Source: Bacillota bacterium
GTDB lineage: Bacteria > Bacillota > Clostridia > Christensenellales > Aristaeellaceae
Direction: 5' to 3'
DNA length: 52,954 bases
NCBI GenBank assembly: GCA_023416655.1
Contig: JAEZHK010000017.1
Coordinates: 1-52,954 of the forward strand
Made by a program: the position numbers and the translations under genes. This document shows, in pieces, positions 7,493 to 14,269 of the stretch. Under the pieces are notes generated by a model. That model searched no databases. It saw nothing but the letters and a program-made list of their open reading frames with translations, and was not told the DNA's origin. Numbering within the stretch: the first letter of the stretch is position 1; each line of letters starts with the position of its first letter.

Positions 7493-8253
7493 TGGGCGGC
7501 TTCCTCGATTACGTGCCGGGCGATTCCCTGCTGCACCGGTTGAACCCGCTGACCAAGATCCTGCTGTCGGTCGCGCTGTGCGCGGTGTGCTTTGTCAGCG
7601 GAAATCTTCTTTTCGTACTGGGCATTCTTGTGGTATCATTGATGTTGGCGTACTCCGCGGGCATCTTCCGCCGGGCGCTTCGGATGGTGACGGCGCTTTT
7701 CAAGTTCTCGATCCTGCTGTTCCTGGTGCAGGTGCTTGTGATCCGGGACGGAAAGGTGCTGTTTACCCTGCTGCCGGGTATCCCGATCACCGACATGGGC
7801 GTGATGTTCTCGCTGCTCTTCGTGCTTCGAATGATCGCGGCTACGCTGCCGCTTGCGATCATGCTGTCGGTGACGCAGGTGAGCGAATTAAGCGGTATGC
7901 TGGTGGAGAAGCTGCGCGTGCCCTACAAGTACGTGTTTGCGCTGACCACGTCCATGCGCTTCATCCCGATCTTCGCGGCGGAGGCGGCAGACATCATGGC
8001 GGCGCAGACGTCGCGCGGCGTCGATTTCGACACGAGGAACTTCTTTCGGAAAATCCGGCTGATCCTGCCGCTTTGCGTGCCGCTGCTTTTGAGTTCTGTG
8101 GAGCGCATCGACCGGGGCGCGATCTCGGCGGAGCTTCGCGGTTTCTCAATGAGGAAGCGCGGGTCCAGCTACAAGTCCTGCCGGATGCAATGGATCGATT
8201 GGGGAGCGCTTATCCTATCCGGCGCGGTCATCGCACTGTGCACCCTCCTTTAG
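7492..8253 (+). CDS. ecfT: ECF transporter transmembrane subunit T
   Basis: Membrane-embedded coupling protein that links the two ATPases to the substrate-binding S subunit. 253 residues; hydrophobic segments at about 21-55, 59-80, 105-130 and at the C-terminus (ILSGAVIALCTLL). The two coupling motifs of the family are visible as AQTSRGVDF (about 170) and SAELRGFSM (about 213), each with the Arg-Gly that contacts the ATPases. The family start YVPGDSLLHRLNPLTKI is typical. A longer frame reading upstream overlaps ecfA2 and is not real. Its TAG at 8251 is followed three bases later by the first copy of the structured element. Confidence 0.92.
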   Translation: MGGFLDYVPGDSLLHRLNPLTKILLSVALCAVCFVSGNLLFVLGILVVSLMLAYSAGIFRRALRMVTALFKFSILLFLVQVLVIRDGKVLFTLLPGIPITDMGVMFSLLFVLRMIAATLPLAIMLSVTQVSELSGMLVEKLRVPYKYVFALTTSMRFIPIFAAEAADIMAAQTSRGVDFDTRNFFRKIRLILPLCVPLLLSSVERIDRGAISAELRGFSMRKRGSSYKSCRMQWIDWGALILSGAVIALCTLL

Positions 8254-8255
8254 GG

Positions 8256-8420
8256 CGTTGAAAAACCCCGAGGGTTTTTCAACGTATAGAAAGAAGCCTG
8301 CGTGAGCCTGAAATTCTCACGAATTTCCGGGCGGCTCCCTGACTTGAGGAAATGTTTCCTCCACCAGTGTACGCACTGGTTACGGAAACGACGTTTCCGG
8401 CGCACAGGTCGCCGGAAACG
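8256..8420 (+). repeat. Structured intergenic element, copy 1
   Basis: Four consecutive hairpins directly after ecfT: D 8256-8284 (CGTTGAAAAACCC and complement), C 8304-8337 (GAGCC/GGCTC around GAAATTC/GAATTTC), B 8354-8389 (GTTTCC/GGAAAC around CCAGTG/CACTGG) and A 8392-8420 (CGTTTCCGGCG/CGCCGGAAACG, loop CACAGGT). Reversed and complemented it aligns along its full length with copies at 12895, 40653 and 50256. Between D and C is GCCTGCG, between C and B GACTTGAGGAAAT; both linkers are conserved among copies. Hairpin D may also end ecfT transcription, although no long T-run follows. Confidence 0.85.
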
Positions 8421-8482
8421 GTTGGAAGTACGGGGAGGTCTCCCAGCGGTTTGCGTAAATACAATAAATGGGAGTTATGGAA

Positions 8483-10303
8483 ATGAGCGAAAGGTTTGAA
8501 GGCCGCAGCCTTCTGATGGGCAACGAGGCCATCGCGCTGGGCGCGATGCGCGCTGGTGTGCGGCTGGTGGCCGGGTACCCCGGCACGCCCTCCACCGAGA
8601 TCCTGGAAACTGTCGCCAAGCGAAACGACGGGTCCGTCTACGTAGAGTGGTCCACCAACGAGAAGGCGGCGCTGGAGGTGGCCGCGGGCGCGGCCTACGC
8701 GGGCGCGCGCGCGATGGTCACCATGAAGCAGGTGGGGCTGAACGTGGCCTCGGACCCGCTGATGAGCCTCGCCTACGTGGGCGTCAAGGGCGGCATGGTG
8801 GTGGTGGTCGCGGATGACCCCGGCCCCATCTCCTCCCAGACCGAGCAGGACACCCGCCACTTCGCGGCCTTCGCCAAGCTGCCGGTTTTCGACCCGGTCA
8901 GCCCGGAGGAAGCTTATCTCATGATCGCGGACGCCTTTGAGTACTCCGAGAAATACTCAACGCCCGTGATCTTCCGCCCCACCACCCGCGTATGCCACGG
9001 CTGCGCCAGCGTGGAAATCCTGCCCCCGCTCCCCGTGAAGGACCCGGAAGGCTTTGTGCGCGATCCGGGCCGCTGGGTCATCTTCCCCAGGCTGTCCTAC
9101 CAGAACCACCTCAAGATCGAGGCGCGGAACCCGGTGCTTGGAGAGGACTTCTCTTCCCTCCCCTACAACCGGGTCTTCGGCGCGTCGGCGTCAAGGCGCG
9201 GCGTCGCCGCGGGCGGCGTCAGCTTCGCCTATGCGATGGAAACCCTCGACCCGGACGAAGTGAAGGTCTTCAAGGTCGCCACGCCCCACCCGTTCCCGGA
9301 GAAGCTGGCGCTTGAGTTCCTCGAAGGCCTCGAAGAGGTGCTGGTGCTCGAAGAACTGAACCCGGTGACCGAGCGCGCGCTGATTCAGACCGCGCAGGTG
9401 CACCGCCTGAACGTCACCATCCGCGGCAAACTCACCTCCGACACCCGCTGTGCCGGGGAAAACAGCGTGGAGAGCGTCCGCGAAGACATCAGCCGTTTTC
9501 TGGGCAAGGAAGTTCTCCCCGCGCCCGCCGCGGACGAAAAAGCTCCCGCGTTGCCGGTCCGCCCGCCAGTGCTCTGCGCGGGATGCCCGCACCGGGCGTC
9601 GTTCTACGCGGTCAAGTCGGCCGCGAGGGGAAAGAAAGCGTTTTTCACGGGCGACATCGGCTGCTACACGCTGGGAAACGCCGCGCCGCTCGAAATGGTG
9701 GACACCTGCCTTTGCATGGGCGCGGGCATCACTGTGGCGCAGGGCATCGGCAGGATCGACAAGGACGCGCTGCTCTTCGCCTTCGTCGGGGACTGCACCT
9801 TCTTCGCCTCCGGCATCACCGGCGTGGTCAACGCCGTCTATAACCGCAGCGAGATGATCCTGGTCGTGCTGGACAACTCCACCACCGCCATGACCGGCAA
9901 CCAGCCCCATCCTGGTACCGGGCGGACGATGATGGGCGGGCAGTCGAGACAGGCGTCCATCCCCAAGGTGCTGGAGGCGCTGGGCGTGGACCTTTTGATC
10001 GAGGCCGACCCGCTGGACCACCGCGCGGCGGTTTCCGCCGTCAAGCGCGCCATCGATGCCTCCGGCGTCCGGGCGATCATCTTCAAATCCCCCTGCGTCG
10101 CCAATATTAAAAAGATGAAGTCCTTCCGGATTTACCCTGACAAGTGCAAAAGCTGCAAGGCCTGCGTGAAGCTGATCGGCTGCCCGGCGCAGTCGGTCGA
10201 CGGCGGGACGGTCTCCATCGAACCCGCGCTCTGCAGCGGCTGCAGCCTGTGCGAGCAAATCTGCCCTCACAAGACCATCGGGGAGGCTTGCGGCCATGAA
10301 TAG
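8483..10303 (+). CDS. iorA: Indolepyruvate ferredoxin oxidoreductase, alpha subunit
   Basis: Large subunit of the oxygen-sensitive enzyme that converts aryl pyruvates (indole-3-, phenyl- and hydroxyphenyl-pyruvate) plus CoA to aryl-acetyl-CoA, CO2 and reduced ferredoxin. 606 residues. N-terminal pyrimidine-type domain (LLMGNEAIALGAMRAGVRL, then AGYPGTPSTEI), middle TPP-binding domain (GDIGCYTLG near 395, GDCTFFASGI near 439), and a C-terminal double [4Fe-4S] domain with CKSCKACVKLIGCP and CSGCSLCEQICP. Of three in-frame ATGs the one at 8483 is preferred, since GGGAG (8470-8474) then sits eight bases away. The stop overlaps iorB. Located after a tryptophan uptake locus and before an aryl-acetate CoA ligase, it fits aromatic amino acid fermentation. 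Confidence 0.95.
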   Translation: MSERFEGRSLLMGNEAIALGAMRAGVRLVAGYPGTPSTEILETVAKRNDGSVYVEWSTNEKAALEVAAGAAYAGARAMVTMKQVGLNVASDPLMSLAYVGVKGGMVVVVADDPGPISSQTEQDTRHFAAFAKLPVFDPVSPEEAYLMIADAFEYSEKYSTPVIFRPTTRVCHGCASVEILPPLPVKDPEGFVRDPGRWVIFPRLSYQNHLKIEARNPVLGEDFSSLPYNRVFGASASRRGVAAGGVSFAYAMETLDPDEVKVFKVATPHPFPEKLALEFLEGLEEVLVLEELNPVTERALIQTAQVHRLNVTIRGKLTSDTRCAGENSVESVREDISRFLGKEVLPAPAADEKAPALPVRPPVLCAGCPHRASFYAVKSAARGKKAFFTGDIGCYTLGNAAPLEMVDTCLCMGAGITVAQGIGRIDKDALLFAFVGDCTFFASGITGVVNAVYNRSEMILVVLDNSTTAMTGNQPHPGTGRTMMGGQSRQASIPKVLEALGVDLLIEADPLDHRAAVSAVKRAIDASGVRAIIFKSPCVANIKKMKSFRIYPDKCKSCKACVKLIGCPAQSVDGGTVSIEPALCSGCSLCEQICPHKTIGEACGHE

Positions 10304-10889
10304 GAACATTTTGATCTCAGGCGTGGGCGGCCAGGGCGTCGTGCTGACCTCAAAACTCTTGGCAAAAGCGGCGATGGCGAAAGGCCTCTTCGCCCGAACG
10401 GCGGAGACCATCGGCATGGCCCAGCGGGGTGGCTCGGTGGTCAGCCACGTGCGCGTCGGGGAATCCTTTTCCCCGTTGATCCCCAAGGGGAGCGCCGACG
10501 TGATCCTCGCGCTCGAGCCCGCGGAGGCGGTGCGCTGCCTATCTTACCTGAAGCCGGGCGGCGCGGTCGTCGCGAGCCGGAAGGCGGTAAAGCCGGTCAC
10601 CGCGGCGCTCTCGGGCGGCGGGTATTCGGCGGAGGAGATGCTTTCGTACCTCGCGTCGAAGGTTAGGCTCGTTGCCGTTGATACGGAGTCCATCTGCCGC
10701 GAGGCGGGCAGCGACCGGGCGGCCAACATGGCGATCCTGGGCGCGGCGGCCGCGAGCGGCGCGCTGGGCTTTGACCTTGCGGCAATCGAAGCGGTCCTTG
10801 AGGAACTCGGCGGGAAGTTCCTGCCCGTGAACTTGCGCGCGCTGCGCCTGGGCTCAGAAGCTACGATGAAGGGAGCGATCGCGCCATGA
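10296..10889 (+). CDS. iorB: Indolepyruvate ferredoxin oxidoreductase, beta subunit
   Basis: Small (gamma/beta-type) subunit of indolepyruvate oxidoreductase, 197 residues, cytoplasmic, forming the complex with IorA. The start NILISGVGGQGVVLTSKLLA is the family's CoA/phosphate-binding beginning, followed by RTAETIGMAQRGGSVVSHVR, also characteristic. Length is typical. It overlaps iorA by eight bases and paaK by four, so the three proteins are made together. Confidence 0.94.
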   Translation: MNRNILISGVGGQGVVLTSKLLAKAAMAKGLFARTAETIGMAQRGGSVVSHVRVGESFSPLIPKGSADVILALEPAEAVRCLSYLKPGGAVVASRKAVKPVTAALSGGGYSAEEMLSYLASKVRLVAVDTESICREAGSDRAANMAILGAAAASGALGFDLAAIEAVLEELGGKFLPVNLRALRLGSEATMKGAIAP

Positions 10890-12118
10890 AGATGACCGAA
10901 ACGCAGTTCCAACTGATCAAGGGGCAGCTCAAAAAGCTCACGTCGATGCCCTGCTTCTACCAGAAGAAACTGGAGGGCGTGGATGTGGACGCCGTCCGCA
11001 CGCAGGAGGACTTTGAAAAGTTGCCCTTCACCTGGAAGGGCGACCTGCGCGAGGCCTACCCGCTGGGGCTTATGAGCGTGCCCGAGGAAGAGATTGTGCG
11101 CATCCACTCCTCGTCCGGCACCACCGGCACCCCGGTCATCATCCCCTACACCGCCAAGGACGTGGAGGATTGGGCCATCATGTTCGAGCGCTGCTACCGG
11201 ATGGCGGGGCTGACGAAGTTCGACCGCGTGCACGTGACGCCCGGCTACGGCCTCTGGACGGCGGGCATCGGCTTCCAGAACGGCGCGGAGCGGCTGGGCG
11301 CGATGGTCATCCCGATGGGCCCCGGCAACACCGACAAGCAGCTCAGGATGATGGAGGACATGAAGTCCACGGTGCTCTGCGCCACGTCCAGCTACGCGCT
11401 GCTGCTGGCGGAGGAGATCGCGAAGCGGAACCTGGGGGACCGAATCCACCTCAAAAAGGGCCTCATCGGCTCCGAGCGCTGGGGTGAGAAGATGAGAAAG
11501 CGCATCGCCAGCGAGCTGGGCATCCAGCTCTACGACATCTACGGCCTCACCGAGGTCTACGGCCCCGGCATCGGCATCAGCTGCGACCAAGAATGCGGCA
11601 TGCACATCTGGGACGACTACCTCTACTGCGAGATCGTGGACCCCAAGACCGGCGAACCGGTACCGGACGGCGAGATCGGCGAATTGGTCATCACCACGCT
11701 GAAAAAAGAGGGCGCGCCGCTCATCCGCTACCGCACCCACGACCTGACCCGCTTCCTCCCCGGCGACTGCGCCTGCGGTTCCCCCTTCCCGCGCATCGAT
11801 ACGCTGATCGGCCGCACCGACGACATGGTGAAGGTCAAGGGCGTCAACATCTTCCCCAGCCAGATCGACGAAATGCTGAAAAGCGTGCCCTGCGCCTCCA
11901 GCGAGTACCAGTTCATGTTGGACCACATGAACGGCAAGGACGAGTGCCGCCTGTTCGTGGAACTGAACCCCGGCTACGAGCCGAAGGAATCCGCCGCCGA
12001 GATCGGGCGCGAGTTCAAAACCCACATCGGCATCTCGGTGATCGTGCTGCCCGTCGCCCTCGGGGACCTGCCCCGGAGCGAGAAAAAGTCCACCCGAATC
12101 TTCGACAATCGGTACTAA
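10886..12118 (+). CDS. paaK: Phenylacetate-CoA ligase family enzyme
   Basis: AMP-forming adenylating enzyme that joins an aryl acetate (phenylacetate or indole acetate) to CoA. 410 residues. The phosphate-binding motif HSSSGTTGTPVII is near residue 72, followed by PaaK-type YGLWTAGIGFQNGAERLGA, then YDIYGLTEVYGPG near 213, the hinge RTDDMVKVKGVNIFP near 310 and a C-terminal ACT-like lid. It has no N-terminal transport or signal sequence. In archaea and clostridia iorAB-linked ligases can run toward aryl acetate and ATP, conserving energy from the aryl-acetyl-CoA made by IorAB; direction here is inferred. ATG overlaps the iorB stop. Confidence 0.92.
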   Translation: MKMTETQFQLIKGQLKKLTSMPCFYQKKLEGVDVDAVRTQEDFEKLPFTWKGDLREAYPLGLMSVPEEEIVRIHSSSGTTGTPVIIPYTAKDVEDWAIMFERCYRMAGLTKFDRVHVTPGYGLWTAGIGFQNGAERLGAMVIPMGPGNTDKQLRMMEDMKSTVLCATSSYALLLAEEIAKRNLGDRIHLKKGLIGSERWGEKMRKRIASELGIQLYDIYGLTEVYGPGIGISCDQECGMHIWDDYLYCEIVDPKTGEPVPDGEIGELVITTLKKEGAPLIRYRTHDLTRFLPGDCACGSPFPRIDTLIGRTDDMVKVKGVNIFPSQIDEMLKSVPCASSEYQFMLDHMNGKDECRLFVELNPGYEPKESAAEIGREFKTHIGISVIVLPVALGDLPRSEKKSTRIFDNRY

Positions 12119-12125
12119 AGCCGCG

Positions 12126-12154
12126 TTGACACGCACAAAGCCACGCCGTATACT
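12126..12154 (+). promoter_or_regulatory. Sigma-A promoter of the LysE-type gene
   Basis: TTGACA (12126-12131) and TATACT (12149-12154) with a 17-base spacer, eight bases after the paaK stop. The -10 box lies in the terminator hairpin at 12137-12175. Confidence 0.78.
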
Positions 12155-12175
12155 GGAAATTACGGCGCGGCTTTT
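12137..12175 (+). terminator. Intrinsic terminator of the ior-paaK operon
   Basis: A 14-base stem with one mismatch (12137-12150 with 12161-12174, arms starting AAAGCC and ending GGCTTT), a 10-base loop and a short T-run. It overlaps the next gene's promoter. Confidence 0.75.
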
Positions 12176-12193
12176 GCGTTAAGGAGAGAACCC

Positions 12194-12835
12194 ATGCTGG
12201 GCATCACCAACTACTTCGTGTTCCTCACCAGCGGCATCCTGCTCAACATCACGCCGGGCGCGGATTCGGTGTTCGTGCTCAGCCGTAGCGCGTCCCAGGG
12301 GCGCAGGGCGGGCGTCTTTTCGGCGCTGGGCATCGGCACCGGCACGATGATTCAGTCCGCGCTCTGCGGGCTGGGCCTCGCTGTACTATTACTGAATTCG
12401 CCGGTGGCCTTCCGCGTCGTTAAGACCGCGGGCGCGCTGTACCTGATCTACATGGGGCTGAGGCAGCTTCTCGCAAAGCCCAAGGCGGCCGAAGGCGCGG
12501 TGGAAGTGCAGGCCGCTCCGGGGCGGGCATACTACCTGCAGGGAATGCTGACGAACCTGCTGAACCCGGCGGTCACGCTGTTCCTTCTGACGTTCCTGCC
12601 GCAGTTCATCCTGCCGGACCAGCCCTATGGCCCGCTGCCGTTCTTCCTCCTGGGCGGGACGCTGGCCGGGACCGGCACCGCCTACTGCGTGATCCTGGCG
12701 CTCTTTTCCGCCCGGCTGACCGAAAAGCTCCGAGCGGGCTCGGCCTCCACATTATGGCTCAACCGCCTCGCGGGCACGGCATTCATCGCGCTGGGCGCGC
12801 TGGCGGTCGCCTATTCCGCTCCCCCCGCCGCGTGA
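12194..12835 (+). CDS. LysE/RhtB family amino acid exporter
   Basis: Cytoplasmic-membrane exporter of 213 residues. The N-terminus (FLTSGILLNITPGADSVFVLSRS) carries the family hallmark NITPGAD and the RS-QGR segment that follows it (residues 15-38). About six hydrophobic segments; MLTNLLNPAVTLFLLTFLPQF near 118 is the second conserved family element. Substrates in the family are basic or neutral amino acids such as lysine, threonine and homoserine; the actual substrate cannot be read from the sequence. AAGGAGAG precedes the ATG. The threonine aldolase gene faces it across a structured element; any functional link to threonine is speculative. Confidence 0.9.
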   Translation: MLGITNYFVFLTSGILLNITPGADSVFVLSRSASQGRRAGVFSALGIGTGTMIQSALCGLGLAVLLLNSPVAFRVVKTAGALYLIYMGLRQLLAKPKAAEGAVEVQAAPGRAYYLQGMLTNLLNPAVTLFLLTFLPQFILPDQPYGPLPFFLLGGTLAGTGTAYCVILALFSARLTEKLRAGSASTLWLNRLAGTAFIALGALAVAYSAPPAA

Positions 12836-12894
12836 GAAAATGCCCTGTTTTTCTATACACTCCAAGCCGCTCGCGGATCCATAAGGCTCTCATC

Positions 12895-13061
12895 GTTCCC
12901 GGCGACATGCGCGCCGGGAATCGGTTTCCGTAAGCCAGTGCGCACACTGGTGGCGGAAACAATCCCTTCAGTCAGTGAGCCGCCCGGAAATTCCTCAGAA
13001 TTTCAGGCTCACGCAGAGTCTCATTCTCTGCGTTGAAAAGCCGCTTGCGGATTTTCAACGC
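12895..13061 (-). repeat. Structured intergenic element, copy 2
   Basis: On the plus strand the hairpins run A 12895-12920 (GTTCCCGGCG/CGCCGGGAA), B 12924-12960 (GTTTCC/GGAAAC around CCAGTG/CACTGG), C 12975-13012 (GTGAGCC/GGCTCAC around GGAAATTC/GAATTTC) and D 13030-13061 (GCGTTGAAAA/TTTTCAACGC around GCCGC/GCGG). Seen from the threonine aldolase gene the order is D-C-B-A, as in copy 1. The TGA stop of that gene (13057-13055) is part of the outer stem of D. The opposite gene, lysE-like, ends 59 bases before A. Confidence 0.87.
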
Positions 13062-14077
13062 GCTGCTTGCAGCGCCCGGACTAAAGCGTCCACGTCCGCT
13101 TCCTCCGTCGCCCAGCTGGTCACAAAGCGCGCGATCTTTTGCCCGCCGTCTTCGCCTGTGATCTCAAACTGGAAGTCCTCCGCGAGTCGGCTGATTACCC
13201 CATCCGGAAGCGCGACGAACAGCTGATTCGTCCGGGAATCGGTGTACAGCGAATAACCAGCCTTTTCGATGCCCGCCCGGAGGCGTGCCGCCAGCGCGTT
13301 CTCCCTCCTGCCGATTTCGTAGTACAGCCCGTCCTCGAACAGCGCCAGGAACTGAAGGCCCAGAAGACGCCCCTTGGCCATCATCGCGCCCCGCTGCTTG
13401 ATCGCGTAGTCTATGTCCTTTTTCAGGTCCTCCCTGATGACTACCAGCGCTTCGCCCAGCAGCGCGCCGTTCTTCGTGCCGCCGATGTAAAAGCAGTCGG
13501 TTTGTTCCGCGATGTCCCGGATGGTCAGGTCCCCCTCGGACGCCGCCAGCGCTGAAGAAAGCCGCGCGCCGTCCAGGTACAGGATCAGTCCTTTTTCGAG
13601 ACAATACTCGCGAATCGCACTGAGCTCTTTCAGTGTGTAGTGCGTGCCCAACTCGGTCGAATCCGACAGGTAAACCATGGCGGGCTTGACCATGTGCGGC
13701 CCGTCGTGGGCGGAAAACACGCCGCCGATCAATTCCGGGGTCAGCTTTCCATCCCGCGAGGGCGCGGTGAGCACCTTGTGGCCAGTGGCCTCGATCGCGC
13801 CGGTCTCGTGGACGTTGATGTGCCCGGTGTCGGCGGCGATCACCGCCTCGTGGGGCCTCAGCGTGTGCGCGATCATCAATTGATTGGTCTGGGTTCCGCC
13901 GGGGATGAACCGGACCAGCGCGTCCGGCCGCCCGATCTCCCGCCGAATCAATTCCCGCGCCTTTTCGCAGATTTCGTCGTCGCCGTAGCCCGGTGTCCGG
14001 GTTCTGTTTTCTTGAACAATCCGCTCCAGGACGCGCGCCTCCGCGCCCTCCGAGTAGTCATTTCGGAACCAATGCAT
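13055..14077 (-). CDS. ltaE: Low-specificity L-threonine aldolase
   Basis: PLP enzyme that splits threonine or allo-threonine to glycine and acetaldehyde in the cytoplasm. 340 residues, in the usual range. It starts MHWFRNDYSEGAEARVLERI, has the cofactor region FIPGGTQTNQLMI and DTGHINVHETGA, the Asp motif LILYLDGARLSSAL, and the PLP-lysine segment CFYIGGTKNGAL. The start at 14077 follows GGAGGTGG at five bases; a longer frame upstream has no such site. A TTGCCA/TAATAT promoter lies just upstream. The stop codon is inside the structured repeat copy 2. A relation to the LysE-type exporter facing it is possible but unproven. Confidence 0.92.
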   Translation of the reverse strand: MHWFRNDYSEGAEARVLERIVQENRTRTPGYGDDEICEKARELIRREIGRPDALVRFIPGGTQTNQLMIAHTLRPHEAVIAADTGHINVHETGAIEATGHKVLTAPSRDGKLTPELIGGVFSAHDGPHMVKPAMVYLSDSTELGTHYTLKELSAIREYCLEKGLILYLDGARLSSALAASEGDLTIRDIAEQTDCFYIGGTKNGALLGEALVVIREDLKKDIDYAIKQRGAMMAKGRLLGLQFLALFEDGLYYEIGRRENALAARLRAGIEKAGYSLYTDSRTNQLFVALPDGVISRLAEDFQFEITGEDGGQKIARFVTSWATEEADVDALVRALQAAR

Positions 14078-14097
14078 TTCGCCACCTCCGGGATATA

Positions 14098-14126
14098 ATA
14101 TTACGCTTTCCGACGCCTTTTGGCAA
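14098..14126 (-). promoter_or_regulatory. Probable promoter of the threonine aldolase gene
   Basis: On the minus strand TTGCCA (14126-14121), 17 bases, TAATAT (14103-14098). The predicted start of transcription leaves only a very short leader before GGAGGTGG and the ATG. Confidence 0.6.
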
Positions 14127-14198
14127 GAATAAGTATTCACCCCGAAAGGAAAGCGCGCCTGTTCACCGATTCGCCACAAAAGCGGTCGAAAGCGCGGC

Positions 14199-14226
14199 TT
14201 GACAGCACCCGAAGCAAGTGATAAAT
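14199..14226 (+). promoter_or_regulatory. Possible promoter of the coiled-coil membrane protein gene
   Basis: Good -35 box TTGACA (14199-14204) with an imperfect -10 region ATAAAT (14221-14226) at 16 bases. Located 44 bases before the start codon. Confidence 0.45.
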
Positions 14227-14269
14227 TCAGGGAAAGAAGAAGGAAATCTAGATGTAAGGGGCGGGCGCG

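Noticed and set aside
8256..8420. CRISPR-like or rRNA/tRNA origin of the repeated element
   Set aside because: Copies are 4-40 kb apart with no spacers, have no tRNA cloverleaf or CCA end, and share no rRNA-like segments.
8279..8860. Minus-strand frame across element copy 1 into iorA
   Set aside because: Shadow of iorA extended through the structured repeat, with no start signal.
10544..12136. 530-codon minus-strand frame opposite iorB and paaK
   Set aside because: Shadow frame; the plus strand carries full PaaK and IorB motifs with coupled starts and stops.
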